From NCBI RefSeq assembly GCF_963678975.1, contig NC_089275.1:15822220-15886219 (forward strand): a stretch of DNA of 64,000 nucleotides, written 5' to 3'. The stretch comes from Dysidea avara (lineage: Eukaryota; Porifera; Demospongiae; Dictyoceratida; Dysideidae). The notes below the pieces were generated by a model. That model saw nothing but the letters and a program-made list of their open reading frames with translations. It was not told the DNA's origin and did no database searches. Both the position numbers and the translations under genes were made by a program. Below, piece by piece: positions 1 through 10,928 of the stretch; within the stretch, counting starts at the first letter, position 1; each line of letters opens with the position of its first letter.

Positions 1-328
1 CATCGGAGGTGTTTAGAGATTGCCGGGACATTTCATCAGAGGTGAGACGTGATGCTACATACATCATTACTCACTTTCCTTCCCTTCAGGAGTTCCTACA
101 TAGATATGTGCTAGTTCAAGCTATTGAGAAAGCAAAGAGTGGACATTATGTGAAGAAAAGCAGAGTAAGAGAGAGGTTGTATATACCTATTTCTTTAATC
201 TGATTTTTCATTTTATTTAGTTTGCTCCAGATTGGGCCAGGTTTGTGTATGGCTTGACGGAGGATCAAATACAGATGACTGCATTAGCAAAACAATTCCT
301 TTTAAAAACACAGAGCAAATTTTTATAA
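1..328 (+). CDS. 3' terminal exons of an unrecognised gene (partial)
   Basis: Two exons are supported. The first is open from the window edge to 164, where a good GTAAGA donor follows. The second runs 221-328 after a pyrimidine-rich TTTATTTAG acceptor. Both join in phase 0 and end at TAA 326-328. The visible C-terminal part is about 89 residues, largely helical in composition. It includes the stretches FPSLQEFLHRYVLVQAIEKA and FAPDWARFVYGLTEDQI and ends in LLKTQSKFL. I do not recognise the family. There is no signal peptide, membrane segment or catalytic motif in this part. The start and most of the gene lie upstream of the window. An alternative is read-through past 164 to a stop at 201-203, but the second exon has clear coding character. 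Confidence 0.6.
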
Positions 329-1223
329 CGGGACACTTGAAGCAGAAATCAATTGCTTTAATTTGTGTAATATATGTAAATTTTTTGTGCGACGTATAAT
401 GGTTCTTTTGTATGTATATAAAACACCAAAAAAAAAATCTTTGCCAACATGTCATGTGTACTTGCATAGATTATAACTGGGGAGGAGCAGGTTCAGGTGT
501 GGCTTGGGTGCCCATACCTTCACCTGTGAGTCCTGCAGGATTGCCCAAACATCTTAGCCATCAACACGGTCCGGTGACTCTTATTGGTGCTGGATGGGGA
601 GTTGTGATGAACTAACATAGAGCATAAAATATGTTCCAATGTTTTACGTGACTAGCTTTTGCCAAATTGTGTAATTCCACCAGATGGTTTCACCCCTCCT
701 TAGCAAACTCCCTATGTAGATGGCAGTGTGCTAGTATTCTAATTACACATCTACATGAAGAACCCCTAGAGGTATAACACACGTGGACTTCACCCTGCTA
801 ATGGTAAATATTCTACATATATGGCTGTAAAGTTAATGGACCATGAATACAATTAGGAAATTGAGGGTCAAGCCACTCTTAATTATTATATTGTGAACAC
901 CACAACCAAGTGTGGGTCCCTGTATACTACCTGCTAGAGTTGAATTCATATTATAATGGGGGCCAAACTCAATACTACCTACACGTTAGAAACATACTTT
1001 TGTAATTCCATTTTATAAACATGATATTTGAAACCAAACACAAAGTACACACACTCCATGATAGCAAGAATAACTCTTGATAGATATAATAACATTTTGA
1101 GTAGTAATGAAACACATACACATCAAAAAGATATACTATACAATAATAGTAGACGAGAGCTTGTGTGAATTCTAAAATAAGTTTGCGACAATGTGTAATT
1201 GAGTTGTGTTCATTTTGCTAGTT
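329..1223. other. Intergenic region with one possible extra exon
   Basis: This is the tail-to-tail gap between the partial gene and Ras. The only notable part is 470-615 on the plus strand, which is richer in G+C than its surroundings. It reads as a glycine/proline-rich peptide (GGAGSGVAWVPIPSPVSPAG and onward) ending at TAA 613-615, just after a CATAG that could act as an acceptor. It could be an alternative last exon of the upstream gene or chance. The remainder is AT-rich without other signals. Confidence 0.3.
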
Positions 1224-4200
1224 TTATAAGATTGAACAGATAGATTTCTTCTTCTTTCTTTTCTTTTCATTGTCCTCCTGATTTTTAAATTCTTTCTGTA
1301 AGGCAAGAAGAGACATATAAAGTTATTATGATCTTAATAATGTACATCCAACTTACCCAGCGTCTGATTTCCCGTACTAATGTGTAGAAAGCATCATCCT
1401 ACGAGAGAGAGAGAACGAAACCAGTTAAAAATGGAAGACAATACTCATGCACATCACAAACTTGTGCACACCCACCCACACACAGGCACACGCGTGTACG
1501 CACAAATGTAAACACACATCTTCAATTCTTACCACTCCAAGTCTGGTTTTTGCAGATGTCTCAATGAAGGGCATATGGTGTCCCTTAGCATACCCTTGAG
1601 CATATTTAGTATCAACTTCTCTTCTTGGCAAATCCACTTTATTACCGACCAATATCATAGGAATATCATCAGCATCCTTCACTCTTCTGATCTGAAGGAG
1701 AAGACACATATTATACATCAAACAAAATTCATACATGTGTAGGTAATATGGAATCAAAATGACAGTCACCTTCACGTGTCTTGATCAACAGGTACATTGG
1801 TGATATCATGTATGTGTATGTATGTTAATTTGTATAATCAACCCATTGTTAGTGTCGTAAACCATAAACTATCATGTTTTGGCATGTGTCACTACACAGG
1901 AACGACAACCAGAAATGTACTGGTGAACTAAACGACGATTCGCCCACTTCAAATAATATTTAATGCCACATTCTACTATGGCATACAGTGTCAGGACCAA
2001 CTGGTTTTGATGAATTACCATCAACAAGTCAGAGGAAGAAATTTATCAAGAGGCTACTACAAATCTCCAGTGCCCTTTATGTCTTCAGGTAGGCTGTGAT
2101 AAAGACACCATGTTAGGTAATGTCGTTAGACCCTTTAAAGGTAATGCACAAGGTACAACATGATCTACTTACAACTAACAATGTGTAAATATACTTGCAA
2201 AGTTAGTTTGGACACACAAACATACAGACATATACACTGCATGATTTACACACCTGTCCTCTAAATGCTTCTACGTCATCAAAACTCTTGCTATTATCAA
2301 TGGCGTAGACTATCAAAAACCCTTCTCCTGTTCTCATATACTGATCCCTCATAGCACTGTAGATAACATAATAGATGTAAATACGGACATACACAAAAAC
2401 AGACACATCCACCTTATTGATGTAATTGTAGCACTATATCACAATGTATCTTACTAGATTACAACAACAATGTAGGTGTGTTGATTTCAAGCTAATACAC
2501 TTGCATATTTGTATGCATCAATAATTTGTCAAACATCACTCCTGACACCCAATAGAAGCTGCTCATCATTAAGACAAGGTCTTTAAAATTCCATCCAGCC
2601 ATTTATGATACGGTCTATTTTCAGGTTGGTTGTTTACGTAAACCAAATGCAAAATATCATGTGAGTAGAAATAGCCAATGAAATTTCATGTTGGGCGGAC
2701 GGCATTAATTTAAACTGAAGGATATTGATCTCATTGGCTACTTTCAAGCACAAGACTTTTATCGCATTTGTTTCCCTGGTCAACCGATCCAAAATCGACT
2801 ATTTCCAACAAGTCTAAAAATAATACAGAAACCATACAAATGCCTGAATGTTATTGGAAACAGCTCTTAGCAACTATTAACTACTTCAAAAGCTCAAAAT
2901 TAACACAAAGACACTAAACCCATCAAAAATAGTCTGAGGGATGCAATGATATGGTTTCATGGATCAGGAACTCAAGAGTTCAAATTTTCATTGTACACGG
3001 CTCAAATATCCTTCCAACAATTCACAACGTGCTACTAGTCTACCATCCATACAATTGCACACTGTGTACACACCACACCACACATGTACGCACACACCCA
3101 CAATCAAAAACAACATTTACCTGTATTCTTCTTGGCCTGCAGTATCCAGTATGTCCTATATCAAACATAGAAAATAACATATTAGTTTAAAAGTAAATAT
3201 CAGTACAGCAAAATTTTTGCAAAACTTAATAGCAGGGAACTATGTAAATTTACCAAAAATTATTAGCCAAACATCAAATTAACGGTATGGCACATCTCAT
3301 CCTCTAAGACACAAGAGTAATAACACCTGATGTACTAATACAAGACAGGAAGCATTAGCAGGCTAAACTGTTTAACATCATTTCTTATCACTAATTATGT
3401 CAATTAATCCTCCATTCAGTACCTCACATCACATGTCATTACATGTAATAGATCAGGGATAATGTAATTTTCAGAATCATGATATACCATTCATGTTTTA
3501 GTCATGTTTTAGTCATGTTTTAGTCCACACCATCCAACTATAATGATGTCTCTCACCAATATAGAATTTTCACCATTTTAATCTAGTTATACAATTTGTC
3601 CAAAACTTGTTAATAGTTAATTACCACTACTATATATGATGCAATATTTTACAAGTAAGGTGATGAGCTGCTGAGCCATGAAATGAATAAGGAGTAAGAA
3701 CAAGGCAGACATCAAATCAATGCGTTTATATTCACACATAAAAAGCTATTGCTACACAGGGTATGGGTGGCTGTTATGTGGCGGTCTCCATTAAATGTCT
3801 AGCCAATCCAATAAGCTTGTAAGGAGATTGTGTATTCTAGGAAATGATGGATTATTTTCTAACCTATCACCACAAACAACAGCTTCGTTAACAGGTAATT
3901 TCAACAACATGACCCCTAGGATTAATTTACATGTCCATTGTCAGATGTACCTGAATAGGACTCGCATGAAAATGAATATTATTGTAGCTGTGCAAAGGTG
4001 TACCACTAGCCTTCTCAGAGAGGTGGGAAAAGCAGTACGATACACAGCTATGTTCTAGCGACTACTCAACAGACCATTGCACTTTATAAGCCCTTCCCAG
4101 TAAATCTTGCATAATCCAGACTTGTTAAAAGTGGCCAAACAAAACTGTTCATATTAGCAAAAAGGAAATGGTCAAACCCTTGTATTGTTTCATTGTTCCA

Positions 4201-5330
4201 TGAGTATAAAACTTTATTCATGGGGTACTCCCTACTGATATTACACTATAGTTACTAGTGTAGTTGTTATGAATAACCAGAGACAATATCAGAAGAGAAA
4301 CCAGCTGTAAGAAACCTTATAACAGAGGCTTAAATTTTTCATACTAAATTGATTCATGTCCTTTAAAGGTAATCATTTACAGAGTTCAATTAAAACTGTA
4401 ACTACCTAAGCTGTATCAGGTTTACGTTGATCTAAAATCTGAACATATTCGTTAAAGGTTTATACCAGTGACAACCAATAGTTGAATAACGAGCTATTGT
4501 CCCATTAACATATTCCAAACCCTACAATTATATTCCCAAAACTATTGGGAATACAAGAATGCTATATCTTTCCACCAGGAGTTACCCGTAGCTATGGTTA
4601 CAAATAAAAGCTTTTCAACCACCTTACCTTGGTTATTACCATAGTTACCAATTTAAATTTCATGATTGTCTACATTGGTCAATATAATAACCACTAACAA
4701 TCCGACAATTTTGTGAACAATTATTACAATAGCAGACAAAGGCCAAAAAATATTTCTTATGTTAAGAAACATGAAGTGTTTACATCATGTTAAAGTGGAA
4801 ATGATTAAATTACAGTATCCAATTAGGAATTACAGCTGATACAAAATCATACATTTATTTCCTTACCAACAAACACGTTTCACCATCTATAACAACTTGC
4901 TTTCTGTAAGAGTCCTCTGCAGAAAATAAGAAATGCATTCGCTAATTAATAAAATCATGCACTAATGTGTAATTTATACAATAACAAACTACAATACAAT
5001 GAGCAATGCACTTTATCAAACTGCACACACAACACAAATTATCCCACATATATCTCACCTATTGTTGGATCATATTCATCAACAAAACTGCAGACAAAAA
5101 ATAACAATTATAAAATCACGGCTAGCTTCTAGGTGCGTGCAATGCAACGTACTGGTTTTGAATCAGCTGGATTGTAAGTGCGCTTTTGCCCACGCCGCCA
5201 GCTACAAGGGATAAGAAGGGACATCACTTCAATGGTTCGATCACGCCAAAGGGTACACCCAAACCGCAAATAAAAATTCGTATTTCTCCACTGACTTACC
5301 TCCAACTACCACGAGTTTATACTCGGTCAT
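1224..5330 (-). CDS. Ras: Ras small GTPase, classical Ras subfamily
   Basis: Complete nine-exon gene on the minus strand: 5330-5300, 5201-5153, 5087-5059, 4916-4867, 3155-3121, 2356-2254, 1691-1533, 1398-1357, 1295-1224. All junctions are GT-AG and all phases close, giving 570 nt and 189 aa, the usual Ras length. It starts [10 protein letters not shown]. The P-loop is GAGGVGKS with Gly12 and Gly13, and the effector loop is YDPTIEDSYRKQ. Switch II is [11 protein letters not shown] with Gln61. The guanine-specificity motifs are NKVDL and ETSAK. A lysine-rich tail ends in the CAAX box CSIL, so membrane attachment by prenylation is expected; the final Leu favours geranylgeranylation (family rule). 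Role: GDP/GTP switch upstream of Raf/MAPK signalling at the inner plasma membrane. M-Ras or R-Ras is less likely because there is no N-terminal extension. Confidence 0.96.
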
Positions 5331-5787
5331 TATGCTTCCACCCCTAAAACGCAGCACAAAAATGTAGAATGTTTCTTATTTTTCTCACTTATTCCTCTTA
5401 TAAACTCAACCAAGTTGTTACTAATAATAAAACCACATATTTTACCATGTTAGGTAGTAAACAACTATTGAATGTGCTATTTTTAGTATCAATCCATGTT
5501 ACTATTTTTAGCTATACTCACGTGGTTTCCTTGCAATACACGTTGATCGTCCTGATATTCGGATACTGTAAGTAGACAATCTTGTATGTTATGTGTGCAT
5601 GTACCCCATAATTACCTTGTTATAATGTATCGAAGTAAGTAGTAGCCATTGATTGGTCTATGGTCCAATAACTACGCTCCCAGTTTCGCTTTTAAAAAAA
5701 TGACAATCGCACCCCCTACTCATATAGCACGGTATTCCGTGATATCTGTATGTGTCTGTTTATCTGTAGTGACCATATATAACTACA
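5331..5787. promoter_or_regulatory. Divergent promoter region between Ras and G gamma
   Basis: Only 457 bp separate the Ras ATG (5330, minus) from the G gamma ATG (5788, plus), so the two genes are head to head and their 5' UTRs and promoters must lie here. One CACGTG E-box is visible near 5519. I see no convincing TATA box. That the promoter is shared is inferred from spacing alone. Confidence 0.5.
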
Positions 5788-8700
5788 ATGAGTGCTCAGA
5801 TTGCTGCCCTTCAACTAAATGTGGAGCATCTCAAGAAACACTCAGAAATGGACAGACTTAAGGTGTCACAGGCCAGCAAAGAGTAAGTATAACATTTTTT
5901 AAAGTGGTGCCAGTTTAGCTATACGGCTAGTGTGGTTGTTGCGAATGTGCCGTGTGCAGGCTACGGTAGCCATATTGTGGATGTTATTCTTGCTGTTTGA
6001 TTATTGCACATGAAAGTGTAAAGTGTGTGATTTTGCACACGTACAAGCTGTGAATAACTGATATGATTCCTCAAGAAGTTGAATCGTTATGTGAAGTGTA
6101 TGGGTGGACTGTGTGCAAAATTGTGAACACCCCAAAGCACTACTTTTAAGTAATTCTTCATGCATTTTAATGTTGAGCACTGCATAGTGATGTTGGAGAC
6201 TAACTGACTTGTAAATTAACTACAAGATGATGTACATGTGCTTACGTTTTATGTCTGTGTTTTTGAAATCTATCCCGTTGGCATTGTTAACTGCAACTCA
6301 ACCAACCAACCATAATCCGTTTGTCAGTCTGTCTTGGTGTCATACTTAGTTGTTGTTTCTGTGATCAAAAAAGTTACTGAAATTTGCTCAGCCTATCCAT
6401 ATTATAGCGCGGGGACCTTGTGTTAACTGGGAAGTGAATAGCAACTGTCCAGTTATTCACTTTGTGGGTGAAGTCTAAGTGGAACTTGCGTGCAACTTGC
6501 TGTTACCATATGGCATGTTACAGCCTCCTGTAGAATCATATTATAGTCCTTTTCCCAAGAAGATTTGTCTTCAGTTGCCTGATGTGTTAGGGTAGCAAAC
6601 CAGTGTGAGAGAGATAGCTAATAACTTTGTTTTCTTGTCTCTGTGTGTCAGCCTGTGTATTTGTGCGTCAACCACATGTTGTATTAGGCCATCCTTACTA
6701 CACTATCCATTTTAGATGCTAACTCATTTCACACTTGTTTACACCTTACACAGTGATACGTACACACCCTATACCATAGTGACACACATATGGACATGTA
6801 GTGAATAAAGACAGCTGACTCATCTCCTTTATAAGGCTATATGTCTGCTAGCTGGCATACTTGTTGTTATTTGTATGGTTTACATGTTGTGAAAGATGCT
6901 ACCCTTAAAAGGTTGTGTATACCTTCGTTGTGCTTTTAGAGTACACTTGTTTGTGCACAAGAAAAAATGTAACGAATTTTAACCAACCTAATAAGGCTTG
7001 CTCTAAATACAATCTGCATGTTTGTGTTATGAAGTAATCTATTACCAAATGCATCAAGAGGAAATTATAACAACACTGTTGTGATGGTGTATGGAGTGAT
7101 TTGGTCAGCTAGAGTCATGGGTATGAATGAAATTAGTGTTACAATTGTTACAAGAGACTTTGCCTTGTTCAAAGGTATTATGTAGATTCTAATTGTTCAG
7201 TTTCTATCCATCACTTCAATGAGCCTTATCCGAAATTACGTCACAGACATAAAAATGGCTGCTGTAGTGTGGGGACAATCGTAAAATTTGTATGGACAAC
7301 TATGGGAAGAAAATTTTTGAACGGCAATACGTGTCTCAGCCAAGAAGGAAGATATCAAACTCCAACTAGCAGGTATGGCTATAAGACATCACAATAAGTA
7401 CGTAAAAGCAGTTTTCGGTTGAGTTTCAAAACAACACTAGATTGCTATTCTTTTAGCTAATTTATCACCATACCTGCTGGTTAGAGCTCGATATCCTCCT
7501 TCTTGGCTGAGATATTGCCGTTCAAAAAATTTCTTTCCATAGTCGCCCATACAAATTTTACGATTGTCCCCACACTGCAGTGACCATTTTTATGTCTGTG
7601 ACATAATTTCGGATAAAGTCCATACAATTGTTATTTGACCTAATTATATACATGCAATATGTGACCAGATCTACAAAAACCTGACACAGTCGTGCATGCC
7701 TAGATTTTACAGTATAAAACATTGATTACAATGGGTAAAACATTTTAAAATTCCATCAATTTTTTAACACTGTTCTTAACAAAGAAAGTATCTAATGATA
7801 AAAATCCTACTCAAGAGGAGTTTGAAAATCTTTTGTTGCAGTAGACAAATGGATACGTAAGTTATGTGTAAATTGGAAAGCCACTTGATGGATTCACTAA
7901 GGTGCTAACACGTTGAGACAAATTCCTGTGATCATAGAATGCTGTAGTCATGAGCTAAGATTAATAATTAAATGTATTTCAGTATTGTGCCTGTTCCTAT
8001 TGTCTATAGTCTGATAACTACAACAGTACTGAACTAGCTAAAATCCACTCTACGTAACAGAGAACAGAAATAATGAAAATGGTGGACATCCACTCAGCTG
8101 GTCACGTAGTACTGTACAGAAAGTGAAAGCAAGTATCATGTCACACATGGTGTATACACATATTCAAAGCTAGCTGTCTTTTCACCCCAGGCACATTCTT
8201 ATTGTAGAGGTAGTCTTATATGACGAAATAGTACATGGAAGTGACATGTATAATATTTTGGCCAATCAAACCTTAAAAACTTGAAATCACACACGGCTTC
8301 TGTTTTAAAATATCAATAGCTCTAGTGTGATAACAAAACAAGCAGAAGTCACATGCTCAAGATTTTTACCAATCAAATTGCTTCTGTTTTTTTTTGAACT
8401 TCAAATGAAGAGCACCTTACATGCATTCCACTTTATATGTGTTGTCACACAAGAACTATTAGAACTTCTGTAGTCCCAATAGTTCCAATACAGAAGGGGC
8501 AGGTCATGTGTCAAACAAATTATGTGACCCTACAAACCCAAACCCCTGACTAAAAACATGAGGTATTAAAATATACACATTTAGAATTCAATATACAAAC
8601 ATCTCACAGCATAAGGTATTACAAATAGGAGCATTGACCCCATGTGTGCACAAACAAGAAGAAAACTGCTACATCATAAGCAAACACACTTTGCTCACGT

Positions 8701-10453
8701 GTGTTATTTTAATGTATTTGTACTCTTCACGAGCAGGTGTATAATAGGTTTTGAAACTTGTGTTGAAGGAATATTTTTTTAGGATGCATGTCTGCTCTCA
8801 GTATTTTCAATGCTGAACTTTGCAACAAGGCGGTTTTTGCATCACCCAGTCACATATGCTCTTGTATGTATACATACACGTACTAATGCAGCTCCTTCCT
8901 TCTACCCACTTACTGTATCTGTTAACCCTCCTATATGTACAAGCATAAGGAAAAATTAGGGATCATAGAAAAAATTTTGGGGGTCGCCTACACCTGCAGA
9001 CATACTAGTGGACATTTAATCCCTAACTCAGTCTACATTAGGGATTAAATGTTCACTAATATATATCTGCTGGTGTAGGCAACCTTCCTAGTTTCCTTCC
9101 TTTTTTTTTCTATGATCCATAGTCAAACTTAAAATTCTTTATACTTTTTTTTTGTAACATTACTATAACTGGTGGACCCACATACCGCATCAGAGGAAAA
9201 AATAGCACCAGGGTTAATGTTTTTGTCTGAACGCACGTCCCAGCTACAGTATCAATTACTGACTCGAAAGTAAAGTGGCCATTCTGCTTTGCTTTAATTC
9301 AACTATGTTCAGCCCGTTACACACCACTGCAAATGAAGAACAGCAGGAGAAGCACCTCTGCAATCAATTCAGTCACTGTGGAAAATACGGACGGTTCCCG
9401 TTTACAAACAGAAAGTGATGCATCGTGCTACCATGAATCAACACCTTGGGCTGTTAGCTAAAAGAAATGGGACACAAAGGTAAGTCCATGATGCGTGTAC
9501 ATTTTAGGTACTGCGGTATGCCAAAAGGCACATCTAGGAATGAAGCGGTGCCAAACAGTGAAAAAATCAAGCCCATAGCCTTAGCTGTTATCGACTCATG
9601 CTCTGAAGGAATCAGGAAGAGAGACAGTTAGTCAGTCAGTAGAAAAATCCAAATTTAAAAAAAAATGTAGCTGCCTATTGGACGCATTTACTGTCGTACT
9701 GAAGGCACTTTTGTGTTTGGTTGTACCTAACCAATACTGCCAAGTCACCAGGATAGCATTGTGAAGCTGGTTTTTGGGTGATATTTTTGGCCAGAGAAAT
9801 CAACAAACTACGTACAGTTGTTACGTGCAGCTACCTTACTAGTAATAGTAACATGTAAATGTGTACTACTGTATATTATACATGTATACATGTACATAAC
9901 CTGTTGTACCTAAGACGGTTGTGGCCTGTACAGAGAAACTGATTCTGGATCCATTGGTTTTCTTTTGCCTTCTTGGTGTTTGCAAGAACCCATATTAACT
10001 ACTGCTGTAATCTTCTGGTGTTCGTCACCTTCTTACTACCATGTATACCAGCAGTTCTGCTATGCAGAGATTTCCACCTTGTGTGTTTACACTGAGAAAG
10101 TTTGTCATACGCCATCAAACATCTTGTCAACTTAGAAGGAATGCAGAAATTAAAATAATAAACCGAAATGCTTCAATCAAAGTTAGGGACATAGTCTCAA
10201 TAAAAGTTCCAAATATGTTACATGTGTGGGTTAATGGGCAGTTGAATATATAGTGTATTTATTATGAATGTGTACCAAAGAATCTCTAACTCACTTTTAG
10301 TTGTATAGCAAGTTGTGACTTCTGCGTTTTGTTGTTTTTTCTTATAGCCTTGTTGACTATGCAGTTAATCATGCAAACGATGACCCTCTTCTAGCAGCTG
10401 TTCCAACTGGTGACAACCCATTTCGTGATAAGAAAAGCTGCATCATCTTGTAA
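5788..10453 (+). CDS. Heterotrimeric G-protein gamma subunit
   Basis: Two exons, 5788-5882 and 10348-10453, join in phase 2 across a GT-AG intron of 4465 bp and encode 66 aa. The N-terminal half (MSAQIAALQLNVEHLKKHSE) is the helix that forms a coiled coil with G beta. The second exon has the family signature DDPLL-x4-P-x4-NPFRDKK. It ends in the prenylation box CIIL, which predicts geranylgeranylation and membrane anchoring of the beta-gamma dimer. Length matches the family (about 65-75 aa). A poly(A) signal AATAAA lies at 10532-10537, 79 bp past the stop. The intron is very large for so small a gene and holds a 395-bp foldback element and a longer dispersed repeat. The gene is divergent from Ras. 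Confidence 0.93.
7224..7618. repeat. Foldback (inverted-repeat) element in the G gamma intron
   Basis: The left arm, from about 7226 (TTATCCGAAATTACGTCACA), is the reverse complement of the right arm ending about 7616 (TGTGACATAATTTCGGATAA). The arms are about 150 bp with scattered mismatches, separated by a loop near 7380-7470. Perfect arm ends and absence of coding potential indicate a MITE-like foldback. No clear target duplication is seen. Confidence 0.75.
8935..9795 (+). repeat. Dispersed repeat family R1, longest copy
   Basis: The copy begins with a palindrome at 8960-9118 (arms GGATCATAG and CTATGATCC around GTCGCCTACACCTGC) and continues with a non-palindromic body. Landmarks of the body are AAGCACCTCTGCAATCAA, GTGAAAAAATCAAGCCCATA and CTAACCAATACTGCC, and it ends near GCTGGTTTTTGGGTGAT. 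The same order recurs at 21300-21998 and 23320-23920 (plus) and, truncated, at 16130-16619 and 26370-26720 (minus). No long open frame is conserved among copies, so it is probably a non-autonomous transposon of unknown class. Confidence 0.7.
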
Positions 10454-10928
10454 ACTACTTCAGTTGTAAATTTCATTACAGAAAGTGTGCAAGAAATTAA
10501 TTTATCCAGAACTTTTATCAGATGACCTGTAAATAAACCTTGTATATAAATTGTGCAATATTTTTATCCTGTGTGTATATATAAATCCTAATTTTTCGAA
10601 TGAAATTATTTAGAGAAACTGCGCATTATTTTTAGTAATTATTTGCGGTCAGATTATGGCGGATTGCACGTCGCACAAATATCATCCAAACCTTGTCACC
10701 TTAACTTACTATTCGTATATCAGATCCTTACAAGCTGGGAAGGAACAGTAAATTCGCACAAACGCGAGTGGTACGCTAGTTTTTTACAAGTATATTAGTG
10801 ATTTTATCAAAGGGGACTTTTTCACCGGTTTTATTCGAACTTTTTAAGCATCTTTTTCAGTTTATTTTAATTGCTAGGCTGTCCCCGTTCTTGTTTGTGA
10901 CTGTTGAGAGTTTTAGTGACCCAAAAAT
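10454..10928. promoter_or_regulatory. Intergenic: G gamma 3' UTR and CCCH gene promoter
   Basis: The gap of 475 bp holds the G gamma poly(A) signal at 10532-10537 and must hold the promoter and 5' UTR of the following CCCH gene. No TATA box or other core element stands out. Confidence 0.4.

Noticed and set aside
2605..2800. Weak inverted repeat around GGTTGTTTACGTAAACCAAA
   Set aside because: Arms match only over short stretches; not enough to call an element.
3795..4058. 87-codon plus-strand open frame
   Set aside because: Lies in a Ras intron on the opposite strand, without homology or promoter signals.
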